Of a DNA stretch of 53,235 nt, positions 43,550 to 51,805 are shown piece after piece. How positions within the stretch are numbered: position 1 is the first letter of the stretch; each line of letters starts with the position of its first letter. The notes beneath the pieces were generated by a model. It was not told where the DNA came from and did no database searches. It saw only the letters and a program-made list of their open reading frames with translations. This DNA comes from Nocardia xishanensis NBRC 101358 (GTDB lineage Bacteria > Actinomycetota > Actinomycetes > Mycobacteriales > Mycobacteriaceae): contig NZ_BDCF01000040.1 in assembly GCF_001613365.1 (NCBI RefSeq), forward strand, positions 1 to 53,235, given 5' to 3'. Made by a program: the position numbers and the translations under genes.

Positions 43550-44710
43550 ATGACCTCGCGGAGCCCTCGGACTGGGCAGGATGCTGCACCAACGCCCGCG
43601 CTTTGGTCGGAGCGGGCGGATATGGCGGAATCCGCGATCGTCTCTCGGCACCTGCGGGCCCTGTGGGCTTGTCCCGGAACGGAACTCGGCGTCGTCGGCT
43701 GGCCCGCCACCAAGCGTGAGCGTGCCTTCGTTACCTGGCACTACTGGTGGCAGGCGCATCTGATCGACTGCGCGGTGGACGCGGCCAACCGCGCGCCGAC
43801 ATCGGTGCGGCGCAAGCGGATCGGCGAACTCGTACGCGCGCACCGCATTCGCAACATCACCGGCTGGACCAACAACTACTACGACGACATGGCCTGGCTC
43901 GCCATCGCTTTGGAGCGGGCCGAGCGGACCCAGGGCATCACCGAGGCGCGCGGCGCGCTGGTCGCGCTGGAGAAGAAGCTGTACGAGGCGTGGAATCCGG
44001 AAGCCGGGGGCGGCATCCCGTGGCGCGTCCGCGCGGACTACTACAACGCCCCCGCCAACGGTCCGGCGGCCATCGCGCTCAACCGTCTCGGCAGGCACAC
44101 CCGCGCGCAGGAGATGGCGGACTGGCTGGACGCGACCCTGCGCGATCCCGGCACCGGCCTGATCCTGGACGGCATCCATCTGCCGTCGGGGGTGATCGAG
44201 CGCCCGACGTTCACCTACTGCCAGGGCGTGGTGCTCGGCGTCGAGACCGAGCTGGCGATGCACACCGGCGCCGAGCGTCATCTGGAGCGGGTGCACCGGC
44301 TGCTGGTCGCGGTGGAAGACCAGATGACCGCGGGCGGCGTCATCAAGGGCGGCGGTGGCGGCGACGGCGGACTGTTCAACGGCATCCTCGCGCGCTATCT
44401 CGCGGTGGTCGCGATGATGCTGCCGGGGGAGGATCGCCAGCAGGTCGCCGACCGGCAGGCGGCAGCCGCGATCGTGCGCGCCTCGGCCACGGCGGCCTGG
44501 GCGAATCGTCTCGAGGTCGAGGGCGAGCCGCTGTTCGGCGCCGACTGGAGCAAACCCGCTCAGCTGCCCGGCGGCACGGCCGGTGCGGGCTACTTCACCA
44601 CGGGCGGCTCGGTGACCTCGTCGAAGGTGCCCGAGCGCGACCTCTCGGTGCAGCTGTCCGGCTGGCTGCTGATGGAGGCCGCCTACCAGGTCAGCGCGGC
44701 CGGGCTCTGA
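43550..44710 (+). CDS. GH76-family glycoside hydrolase (alpha-1,6-mannanase-like)
   Basis: A 386-residue (alpha/alpha)6-barrel protein. The catalytic Asp pair is in NNYYDDMAWL (Asp112-Asp113), the family hallmark, with later aromatic-rich GGGIPWRV and CQGVVLGVE blocks. GH76 enzymes cut alpha-1,6-mannan; in mycolata, candidate substrates are the mannan backbone of lipomannan/lipoarabinomannan. No signal peptide or transmembrane helix is seen, so the protein appears cytoplasmic, which is odd for a polymer-degrading enzyme. The neighbouring DedA and fba genes match M. tuberculosis Rv0365c-Rv0363c (from memory). Confidence 0.88.
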   Translation: MTSRSPRTGQDAAPTPALWSERADMAESAIVSRHLRALWACPGTELGVVGWPATKRERAFVTWHYWWQAHLIDCAVDAANRAPTSVRRKRIGELVRAHRIRNITGWTNNYYDDMAWLAIALERAERTQGITEARGALVALEKKLYEAWNPEAGGGIPWRVRADYYNAPANGPAAIALNRLGRHTRAQEMADWLDATLRDPGTGLILDGIHLPSGVIERPTFTYCQGVVLGVETELAMHTGAERHLERVHRLLVAVEDQMTAGGVIKGGGGGDGGLFNGILARYLAVVAMMLPGEDRQQVADRQAAAAIVRASATAAWANRLEVEGEPLFGADWSKPAQLPGGTAGAGYFTTGGSVTSSKVPERDLSVQLSGWLLMEAAYQVSAAGL

Positions 44711-44721
44711 TCCGGGCTCGA

Positions 44722-44743
44722 CGCTCGGCCTCGCCGCCGAGCG
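44722..44743. terminator. Hairpin between convergent GH76 and DedA genes
   Basis: CGCTCGG (44722-44728) pairs with CCGAGCG (44737-44743), loop CCTCGCCG. It lies in the 40-base gap between two convergent genes and could serve both. Confidence 0.5.
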
Positions 44744-44750
44744 CCGGTTC

Positions 44751-45452
44751 TCAGTACTCGACCCGGGGGAGCACCACGGTCGGCGCGTCGACGTCCACGT
44801 CGAACTCCTCCGCCGGGCGCGACATCTCCAAGCGATAGTGCCGGACACCGAGGATGGTGCCGATGATCAGTCCGAGCACCAGCGTGCAGATCACACCCGG
44901 CATCAGCCAGGGCACGCGTTCCAGGAAACTGCCCGCGTAGAAGCCGATGAGCAGCAGCACGGGGGCCCAGATGATGGCGCCGATGGTGCTGGCCACGGTG
45001 TACTTGCGGTGATCCATCTGCGCGGCGCCCGCGACCATCGGGCACAGCGTCCGCACCCACGGAATCCACCGGGCCACCAGCACCGCGAGGAAGCCGTGCC
45101 GCTGCAACAGCTCGGAGACCCGCTGCAAATTTCGGGTGTTGATGTATCGGCCGTCCTTGCGGGCCACCAAGCGGTGGCCCGTGCGTTGCCCGATGACGTA
45201 GCCGACCTGGTTGCCGGTGATCGCGGCGACCATGGCTCCCACCGAGAGCGCCCACACCTGCGCTTCGCCGCTGGCGTGCGAGGCCATCACGATGCCCGCC
45301 GTGATCAGCATGGAGTCACCGGGCAGGAAAAGCCCGATGATGAACGCGCATTCCAGGAAGACGAAAGTAAGTACCACCGCCCAGACGAGCGCGGGGCCCG
45401 CCGAGATCAGCGGATCGAAACTGCCCACCGCGAGGGGCGACGCGCTGGACAC
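44751..45452 (-). CDS. DedA-family membrane protein (second of a tandem pair)
   Basis: A 233-residue DedA/SNARE-associated (VTT-domain) protein. It has LFLPGDSMLITAG, the re-entrant GNQVGYVIGQRTG and the conserved RWIPWVRTLCPMVAGAAQM motif with key arginines. DedA proteins are undecaprenyl-phosphate or phospholipid flippases and support envelope homeostasis. GTG 45452 begins five bases after the stop of the upstream DedA gene, with GAGG close by; longer upstream reading is out of context. The acidic tail (EEFDVDVDAP) is cytoplasmic. Confidence 0.88.
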   Translation of the reverse strand: MSSASPLAVGSFDPLISAGPALVWAVVLTFVFLECAFIIGLFLPGDSMLITAGIVMASHASGEAQVWALSVGAMVAAITGNQVGYVIGQRTGHRLVARKDGRYINTRNLQRVSELLQRHGFLAVLVARWIPWVRTLCPMVAGAAQMDHRKYTVASTIGAIIWAPVLLLIGFYAGSFLERVPWLMPGVICTLVLGLIIGTILGVRHYRLEMSRPAEEFDVDVDAPTVVLPRVEY

Positions 45453-45457
45453 CGGCC

Positions 45458-46180
45458 TCAGCGGGTGGTCTCGTTCGCCGAAGCGGTCAGCTCGGGCTCG
45501 ACGACTCGGGGCTCCCCTGCGCCACGATTGCGCAGCTTCTTCACCACCGCCCCGATCCCGGGCAGGATCGAGACGAACACGATGAGCAGGAAGATCGCCT
45601 CGACGTGCTCGCGGATGAAGTCGACGCCGCCGAGGAAGTAGCCGAGGATGGTGACGCCGCCGCCCCACAGCACGGCGCCGATGATGTCGAACGCGACGTA
45701 CTTGCGGTAATCCATCTTGGAAACGCCCGCCAGCACCGGCATGAAGGTGCGCACGATCGGCACGAACCTGGCCAGGATGATGGTCTTCGGACCGTGCTTC
45801 TCGAAGAACGCGTGCGTCTCCGTCACGTAGGACTTCTTGAAGAAGCGGGTGTCCTCCTTGCGGAAGATCGCCGGGCCGATGGCGCGTCCGATCCAATAAC
45901 CACACTGGTCACCGGCGAACGCGATGAAGATGACGGCCGGCACCAGCACCCAGATGGACACCACGGGAGGGTCCTGCGCGGCCAGCAGGCCGCCGGTGAA
46001 CAACAGTGAGTCGCCTGGCAGAAGCGGGAACAGCAGACCGGTCTCGATGAAGACGATCACGAGGATCGCGGGCAGCACCGCGTTCTTGAGCCACGTCTCC
46101 TGGAGCAGGTACATCGGGTCCAGCAACTGGGTCAGCGCGAGGTTGGTCGTCACCGATTCGGTCGCTGCCTGCAGAATCAC
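45458..46180 (-). CDS. DedA-family membrane protein (first of a tandem pair)
   Basis: A 240-residue DedA protein with FPLLPGDSLLFTGG, FAGDQCGYWIGRAIG and ARFVPIVRTFMPVLAGVSKM, the three family blocks, and a Glu in FIETGLL on the first helix. GTG 46180 has CAGGAGG at good spacing; the longer frame to 46249 is less likely. It lies between fba (divergent) and the second DedA gene and is co-transcribed with the latter. The remembered equivalent is Rv0364. Tandem copies may transport different lipids or form a hetero-oligomer. Confidence 0.9.
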   Translation of the reverse strand: MILQAATESVTTNLALTQLLDPMYLLQETWLKNAVLPAILVIVFIETGLLFPLLPGDSLLFTGGLLAAQDPPVVSIWVLVPAVIFIAFAGDQCGYWIGRAIGPAIFRKEDTRFFKKSYVTETHAFFEKHGPKTIILARFVPIVRTFMPVLAGVSKMDYRKYVAFDIIGAVLWGGGVTILGYFLGGVDFIREHVEAIFLLIVFVSILPGIGAVVKKLRNRGAGEPRVVEPELTASANETTR

Positions 46181-46516
46181 GCGGCCTCCTGTCCCGGGGT
46201 GCGGCTGGCCATACGTTGCTTGCCACCGCGTCGGAAGCTGCCAGCGCAATTACCCGGCCCACAGTACCGGGTCGGACTGAGAATCCCCCGTCGAGCGAGA
46301 AATTACCCTCCATTAACCAGGCGGGTCATCGTCCTGCGGTGCCCCCGAGGGCGTCGGTCGATCGTCGTCCCGTTCACGGCCGGAGGGTCTCGGGGATGCC
46401 CTGTTGGACCCGCCCGCGATACCGGGCCGTATAGGTCGCGAAACGCCCCTGCCTTAGGGTATGGCCTGACAGAATTTGGTTATCGCCTTTTGCCGCACGA
46501 CACGGAGGTCTTCACA
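46181..46516. other. Divergent DedA/fba intergenic region
   Basis: 336 bases with no supported gene. TAGGGT at 46455-46460 and an A/T-rich patch (46300-46318) may belong to the two divergent promoters, but neither has a clear -35 partner. Confidence 0.4.
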
Positions 46517-47551
46517 GTGCCCATCGCGACTCCGGAGGTCTACGCCGAGATGCTCGGTCGGGCCAAAGCGAACTCCTTTGCCTTCCCGGCCATCAACGTC
46601 ACCTCGTCGGAGACGATCAACGCGGCCATCAAGGGCTTCGCCGACGCGGGCAGCGACGGCATCATCCAGTTCTCCACCGGTGGTTCGGAGTTCGGCTCCG
46701 GCCTGGGTGTGAAGGACATGGTCACCGGCGCGGTCGCGCTGGCCGAGTTCGCGCACGTGGTCGCCGCGAAGTACGACGTGACGATCGCGCTGCACACCGA
46801 CCACTGCCCCAAGGACAAGCTGGACACCTTCGTCCGTCCGCTGATCGCCATCTCCCAGGAGCGGGTGAACGCGGGCGGCCTTCCGCTGTTCCAGTCGCAC
46901 ATGTGGGACGGCTCGGCGATCCCGATCGACGAGAACCTGGAGATCGCCAGGGAGCTGCTCAAGGCCACCGCCGCGGCCAACATCATCCTCGAGGTCGAGA
47001 TCGGCGTCGTCGGCGGTGAAGAGGACGGCGTCGAGGCCGAGATCAACGAGAAGCTCTACACCTCGCCCGAGGACTTCGAGAAGACCATCGACGCCCTCGG
47101 TGCCGGTGAGAACGGCAAGTACCTGCTCGCCGCCACCTTCGGCAACGTGCACGGCGTCTACAAGCCGGGCAACGTGGTGCTCAAGCCCGAGGTGCTGGCC
47201 GAGGGCCAGCGCGTCGCGGCCGCCAAGCTGGGCCTCGGCTCGGACGCGCAGCCGTTCGACTTCGTCTTCCACGGCGGCTCCGGCTCGCTGAAGTCGGAGA
47301 TCGAGGACTCGCTGCGTTTCGGCGTGGTGAAGATGAACGTCGACACCGACACCCAGTACGCCTTCACCCGTCCGGTCGCCGCGCACATGTTCTCCAACTA
47401 CGACGGTGTGCTCAAGATCGACGGCGAGGTCGGCAACAAGAAGGCCTACGACCCGCGCAGCTACCTGAAGAAGGCCGAGACCTCGATGGCGGCGCGCGTC
47501 GTCGAGGCGTGCAATGATCTGAAGTCTGCGGGGCGGTCGATCAGCGCCTGA
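46517..47551 (+). CDS. fba: Class II fructose-bisphosphate aldolase
   Basis: A 344-residue zinc-dependent aldolase interconverting fructose 1,6-bisphosphate with two triose phosphates. The zinc site shows in ALHTDHCPKDKLD (His93, Asp95, His96). Further metal and substrate residues lie in LEVEIGVVGGEEDG, ATFGNVHGVYKPG and FHGGSGS, and the late MNVDTDTQYAF. Length equals that of the mycobacterial enzyme (344). GTG 46517 has ACGGAGG about nine bases upstream; an upstream open frame to 46199 is not coding. It is the only central-carbon gene in the window. Confidence 0.97.
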   Translation: MPIATPEVYAEMLGRAKANSFAFPAINVTSSETINAAIKGFADAGSDGIIQFSTGGSEFGSGLGVKDMVTGAVALAEFAHVVAAKYDVTIALHTDHCPKDKLDTFVRPLIAISQERVNAGGLPLFQSHMWDGSAIPIDENLEIARELLKATAAANIILEVEIGVVGGEEDGVEAEINEKLYTSPEDFEKTIDALGAGENGKYLLAATFGNVHGVYKPGNVVLKPEVLAEGQRVAAAKLGLGSDAQPFDFVFHGGSGSLKSEIEDSLRFGVVKMNVDTDTQYAFTRPVAAHMFSNYDGVLKIDGEVGNKKAYDPRSYLKKAETSMAARVVEACNDLKSAGRSISA

Positions 47552-47578
47552 CCCCTTTCTCTCCGGGGGCCCGAGCTC

Positions 47579-48697
47579 ATGAGTCTTGATGTGCGTGTGC
47601 TCGGGCCCGTTCGGCTGCTCGTCGGCGGTGAGCCGGTGGCGGTCGGCGGGCCCAAGCCGCGAGCGTTGCTTGCCGCGTTGACCGTCAATCGGCGGCGCGC
47701 TGTGGCATCGGCCGCACTGGCCGACATGGTGTGGAACGAGGATCCGCCGGATTCCTACGCCGCCAGCTTGCAGGTGTTCGTCTCGAATATCCGTAAGGCG
47801 CTGCGGAATTCGGGTGTCGATCCGGCGCAGGTGTTGCGCACCGAGTCGTCGGGCTACCGCTTGGAGATCCCCGAAGAAGCCTGCGACCTCGGCCGTTTCG
47901 AGGCGACGAGGGATGCGGCGGCCAAGGCCGCCGGCGTCGGCGATCACGAGGGCGCCGCGCAGTTGTTCGGCAACGCCCTGCGCGAGTGGAGCGGCCGGGC
48001 GATGTCCGATCTGGCGGGTCTGCAATTCGCCGACGGTTTCGCCACCGCGATGGACGAGGAGCGGCTGCTTGCCGTCTCGGCCCGCATCGACGCCGAGATC
48101 GCCTGCGGGCGTATCTCTTCGGTGATCAGCGAGCTGGTCACGATCACCAACGAGCATCCGTTGCGTGAACCGCTGTGGGGTCAGCTGATCACCGCGCTCT
48201 ACCTCTCCGGCCGCCAGGCCGACGCGCTCGAGGCGTGCCGCAGGGTACGTGCCGTGCTCGCCGACGAGCTCGGCATCGATCCGGGCCCGGCGCTGGTCGA
48301 GCTGGAACAGCGGGTGCTGCGCCAAGAGCCGTTGAACACCGTGGAGTTCAAGCGCACCGAGCGCTTGGCCGCCGCCATGACCGAGACCGTCACCGAGCTG
48401 CCGCGCTCGGTGCGCAGCGGTCAGCTGCGCATGCCGGACGGACGGGTGCAGCCGATCGCGTTGGGCGGCATGCGGATCGGCCGGATGACCGACAACGATC
48501 TGGTGCTCGACGACCCGAAGGCCAGCCGCTACCACGCGCACATCATGCCGAGCCGGGCCGGACTCCTGATCAAGGACCTGCATTCGGCCAACGGCGTGTA
48601 CATCAACGAGGAGCAGATCGAGAGCGGCGCGCTGCTCGCCGACGGCGACGCCATCCGGATCGGGGCCACCATCCTGATCTTCCAGGCGGTGCAGTAA
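47579..48697 (+). CDS. EmbR-like SARP regulator with C-terminal FHA domain
   Basis: A 372-residue transcription factor with three parts. The winged-helix DNA-binding domain (1-95) has LGPVRLLVGGEPV and VFVSNIRKALR. The bacterial transcriptional activation TPR domain spans about 100-250 (ALYLSGRQADALEACRRVR). The FHA domain (about 300-365) has MRIGRMTDNDLVLDD, ASRYHAHI and SANGVYINEE, the phosphothreonine-binding signature. The architecture is that of M. tuberculosis EmbR, which is controlled by Ser/Thr kinase phosphorylation and activates the embCAB arabinosyltransferases. Whether this is EmbR or a paralogue cannot be said; no emb gene is here. ATG 47579 lies 27 bases after fba. Confidence 0.85.
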   Translation: MSLDVRVLGPVRLLVGGEPVAVGGPKPRALLAALTVNRRRAVASAALADMVWNEDPPDSYAASLQVFVSNIRKALRNSGVDPAQVLRTESSGYRLEIPEEACDLGRFEATRDAAAKAAGVGDHEGAAQLFGNALREWSGRAMSDLAGLQFADGFATAMDEERLLAVSARIDAEIACGRISSVISELVTITNEHPLREPLWGQLITALYLSGRQADALEACRRVRAVLADELGIDPGPALVELEQRVLRQEPLNTVEFKRTERLAAAMTETVTELPRSVRSGQLRMPDGRVQPIALGGMRIGRMTDNDLVLDDPKASRYHAHIMPSRAGLLIKDLHSANGVYINEEQIESGALLADGDAIRIGATILIFQAVQ

Positions 48698-48708
48698 GGC
48701 GGAACGCC

Positions 48709-49029
48709 TCAGTTGCAGGCGATTCCGTCGCCGTCGGTGTCCAGGTACGACGCGTAGCCGGGTTGGCCGCGGTACAGCGGCCAAGCCCCTTCGGCGCGCA
48801 CCTGATCGCAGTCGGTGTAGTACCGGCGCGGACGTTCGGCGTTGTCTTCCGGCGGTGGCACGTTGTTGCCCTTCGGTCCCGGCCGGTACGCCGGTCCCGG
48901 ATCGGCATCCCGCGGACCCGAAACCACCGAGAACGGCGGTGACTCGGCGACAGCGGGCGCGGCCACGCCCATCACGCTCACCACGCCGAAGACCGCGGCG
49001 GCGCAGCGGCGTATCACTGGATTGCTCAC
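48709..49029 (-). CDS. Secreted Excalibur calcium-binding-domain protein
   Basis: A 106-residue protein from GTG 49029. A signal peptide (AAAVFGVVSVMGVAAPAVA) is followed by a Pro/Gly-rich linker and a C-terminal Excalibur domain: YTDCDQVRAEGAWPLYRG then LDTDGDGIACN, with the paired cysteines and the DxDxDG calcium loop. Such domains are found on exported actinobacterial proteins. It converges with the SARP-FHA gene and is divergent from the DUF4185 gene. Confidence 0.82.
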   Translation of the reverse strand: MSNPVIRRCAAAVFGVVSVMGVAAPAVAESPPFSVVSGPRDADPGPAYRPGPKGNNVPPPEDNAERPRRYYTDCDQVRAEGAWPLYRGQPGYASYLDTDGDGIACN

Positions 49030-49191
49030 GCTTCCAACGTGCGCCTCGGGACGAAGTCCGTCAACAGTCTCTCGACCGGCCGACACTCTCGGCTGTACCG
49101 GGGATTTCGGAAAGTACCTCCTGGTCTGTGGGTTGTGGCCGGTAGGGTCGACCCGACCGTGGAGTGCGTCGAACGTCGAGAGGTTGCATAT

Positions 49192-50667
49192 ATGGGCATG
49201 CGGCTGATGGCCGCGGTCGGCACCGTGGTGCTCGGGGCCGGCGCGTTGGTGTACGGCGATCGAACGCTCGCGCATGCGGCGCCCGCGCCCGGTGTCGCGG
49301 CCGGTGTGCCGGGCAGCGGCCCGTGCGCGAGCGACCCTCGGCCCGTGCACGAACCGCTCGTTCCCAAGACACTCGAGGTGCCGATCCCGTATCCGGTGAT
49401 CACCGTACTGCCGCCGCAACAGCCTGATCCCGCGCCGGTGCGCACCGACATGGCGCTGCCCGAGGATCCGTGCGTGAACCCGTGCCCCGATCTCACCGAC
49501 GGCCCGCCGCCTCCGCCCGGCCTGGCCGGGCGGCTCGGCATTCCCGAGATCCTGTTGAGCCCCAAGCCTTTCCACTTCGCCGTGCCCGGCCCCGGACCGG
49601 ATCCGAGCCCGGTGCCGCCGCCACCGCCGCGCGTCGACCCGCCCGTCGAACCGGCGGCGCAGTCGCCCGAGCGCCGGGCGCCGCGCATCACCGCGGTGCG
49701 CGAAGTGGCCAAACAGACCGGAGCCGACTCGGTGAACCGCACCGACAAGCGCTGGCAGGTGGACGGCACCGACCTCGGCATCATGTGGGAGAGCGCGCCG
49801 GGCGAGATCGCGGTCGCGTTCGGCGACACCGTCGGGCGCGGGTTCCACCCGCCCGGCGGTATGGGCGGCGACTGGCGCAGCAATGTGATCGCTTTCAGCA
49901 CCGACCGCGAGTTGTCCGACGGGATGACCTACGACCGGATGGTCACCGACGGCCGGTGTCACGCCGCCGAGGTGCTGTCCAGCCGCAAGCTCGACAACGT
50001 CGAGATCACCACCATCCCGACCTCGGGTTTCGCGCTCGGCGCTCGGCAGTACCTGAGCTACATGTCGATTCGCACCTGGCAAAGCGCTCCCGGCACGTTC
50101 TTCACCAACTACGGCGGTATAGCCTACTCCGACGATCACGGCCAGACCTGGACCAAGGACCCGCACGCGCGCTGGGACAACATCTTCGGGCTCGCGAATT
50201 TCCAAGTGAGCGCGATGGTTCCGCACGGCGACCACGTCTACGTGTTCGGCACGCCCAATACTCGGCTCGGCAGCGTCGGCCTGGCGAGGGTGACGAAGGA
50301 TCAGGTCCTCAACACCACCGCCTATCAGTACTGGAGAGACGGGCGGTGGACCCCTGTCGGTGGCGCGGGTGGCGCGACGCCGATCGTCGACGCGCCCGCG
50401 GGCGAACTCTCGGTCCGCTACGACGCGGCGCGCGGCGTCTGGCAGATGAGTTATCTCGACACCGCACGGGCCGCCATCGTTGTGCGCGAGGCGGATTCGC
50501 CGCAGGGTGTGTGGTCCGCGGGCACTCCGACGGTCAGCGTGCTCGACTATCCCGAGTTGTACGGCGGCTTCATCCACCCGTGGTCGACGGGCTCGGACCT
50601 GTACTTCAAGATCTCGACCTGGAGCGACTACAACGTCTACCTGATGCACGCCACCATCGAGGACTGA
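49192..50667 (+). CDS. Exported DUF4185 protein, candidate endo-D-arabinanase
   Basis: A 491-residue protein with a signal peptide (MAAVGTVVLGAGALVYG, ending near AHAAP), a Pro-rich linker of about 120 residues, and a C-terminal DUF4185 five-bladed propeller. Diagnostic blocks are DGTDLGIMWE, VAFGDTVGRGFH, NYGGIAYSDDHGQTW and GGFIHPW. From memory, several DUF4185 proteins of mycobacteria and Bacteroidota were shown to be endo-D-arabinanases (GH183) acting on arabinogalactan, so a cell-wall remodelling role is proposed. ATG 49192 has GAGAGG upstream. It follows the Excalibur gene divergently, and three bases separate its stop from the convergent HadAB gene. Confidence 0.8.
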   Translation: MGMRLMAAVGTVVLGAGALVYGDRTLAHAAPAPGVAAGVPGSGPCASDPRPVHEPLVPKTLEVPIPYPVITVLPPQQPDPAPVRTDMALPEDPCVNPCPDLTDGPPPPPGLAGRLGIPEILLSPKPFHFAVPGPGPDPSPVPPPPPRVDPPVEPAAQSPERRAPRITAVREVAKQTGADSVNRTDKRWQVDGTDLGIMWESAPGEIAVAFGDTVGRGFHPPGGMGGDWRSNVIAFSTDRELSDGMTYDRMVTDGRCHAAEVLSSRKLDNVEITTIPTSGFALGARQYLSYMSIRTWQSAPGTFFTNYGGIAYSDDHGQTWTKDPHARWDNIFGLANFQVSAMVPHGDHVYVFGTPNTRLGSVGLARVTKDQVLNTTAYQYWRDGRWTPVGGAGGATPIVDAPAGELSVRYDAARGVWQMSYLDTARAAIVVREADSPQGVWSAGTPTVSVLDYPELYGGFIHPWSTGSDLYFKISTWSDYNVYLMHATIED

Positions 50668-50670
50668 CGG

Positions 50671-51708
50671 TCAGGAGAAGCGGACCTCGGCGATGGCGCG
50701 GCCGAACAGCTTGCGGCCTTCGGAGGTGCCGCCGAGCACGATGGTGCCCGCGCGCCGCTCGGGGTCGAGCGACTTGATCTTGCCGGTGAATTCGATCGTG
50801 CTCGCCCCGTCGGAGCGCACCGGAACGAAGCCGGAGAAGCGGACGCTGAACTTCTCGAAAGCCGTGGGATCGCCGAGCCAGGCGGTCAGGTACTCGGCGG
50901 CCAAACCCATGGTCAGCATGCCGTGCGCGACGACGGTCGGGAGCCCGACCAACTCGGCGGCGCGCTCGCTGAAGTGGATCGGATTGGGATCGCCGGCGAC
51001 GCCGGCGTAGTTGGTCAGGTCGCCGCGGGTCAGCGACGCGGTACCGGCGGGCAGCTGATCGCCGGCGGTCAGCTCGTCGAACTTCGGGGCGGTGTGCACG
51101 GGCCGCGGCGGGGAGATATGCGACTGCCCGTTCGCATCGGACTCGATCGGGACGAGCGTGTCGGGCTGGAACGGATCGCCCGGCTCCCGCTCCGGAGGCG
51201 AGTGCATGAAGATCTTGTCGACTGCCTCGATCAGGTGCGGGTCCACCTCGGCGCCGCGGCGGGCCACGATCGTGGTCGAGCCGGTCTGCAGGATCTCGTC
51301 GTGCTGGTCGGCGAGCTCGAACTTCACGGTGATGAAGTCGTTGTCGCCGAACTGCCGGATCGACTCGATCAGCATCCGGTTCCGGATGGAGTCACCGGCC
51401 AGGATCGGCTGGTGCATCTCGAAGACCTGATCGGTCTGCAGGATCTGGGTCAGGTCGTAGTCGGTGAGCACCGTGTTCAGCAGCGCCTTGGTGCCCGCCA
51501 TGCCGATCACCGAGGCGAAGGTGGGCGGCGCGACGACACTGTCGTAGCCGAGCTCGCGCGCTTCCGGTTCGGCGTAGTGTGCGTCGTGGTGGTTCTGCAC
51601 CGCGCGCGCGAACTCGCGCACCTTCTCCCGGCCGACCTCGTAATGGTCCCGAACTCGGAATCGTCGCCCCGCCAGCGACGCCGTATCCTCGGCTTCCGGC
51701 TCCGCCAT
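50671..51708 (-). CDS. Fused HadA/HadB-like (3R)-hydroxyacyl dehydratase
   Basis: A 345-residue double hot-dog protein. The N-terminal half (about 1-165, GYDSVVAPPTFASV) is the FAS1-like HadA-type domain. The C-terminal MaoC half carries the hydratase motif YAGVAGDPNPIHFSE with catalytic Asp240 and His245, then VVAHGMLTMG. Separate HadA and HadB subunits dehydrate 3-hydroxyacyl-ACP in mycolic-acid elongation; fused forms are known in Nocardia and relatives, and CoA-linked substrates are also possible. ATG 51708 has CAGGAG upstream. Confidence 0.85.
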   Translation of the reverse strand: MAEPEAEDTASLAGRRFRVRDHYEVGREKVREFARAVQNHHDAHYAEPEARELGYDSVVAPPTFASVIGMAGTKALLNTVLTDYDLTQILQTDQVFEMHQPILAGDSIRNRMLIESIRQFGDNDFITVKFELADQHDEILQTGSTTIVARRGAEVDPHLIEAVDKIFMHSPPEREPGDPFQPDTLVPIESDANGQSHISPPRPVHTAPKFDELTAGDQLPAGTASLTRGDLTNYAGVAGDPNPIHFSERAAELVGLPTVVAHGMLTMGLAAEYLTAWLGDPTAFEKFSVRFSGFVPVRSDGASTIEFTGKIKSLDPERRAGTIVLGGTSEGRKLFGRAIAEVRFS

Positions 51709-51805
51709 CGTCCACTCCTGCGCATGATCCGGGCCATGTTATTGGCCGTACAGGTTCATTGACCAGGTAAGCGTGACCGCTGGCACCGCTCACCCGGCTG
51801 GACGC

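Noticed and set aside
45453..45905. N-terminal extension of the second DedA gene
   Set aside because: It is an Arg-rich shadow of the first DedA gene; GTG 45452 gives the normal DedA length.
46199..46516. N-terminal extension of fba
   Set aside because: Would add over 100 residues unlike any class II aldolase; GTG 46517 with ACGGAGG gives the standard 344 residues.
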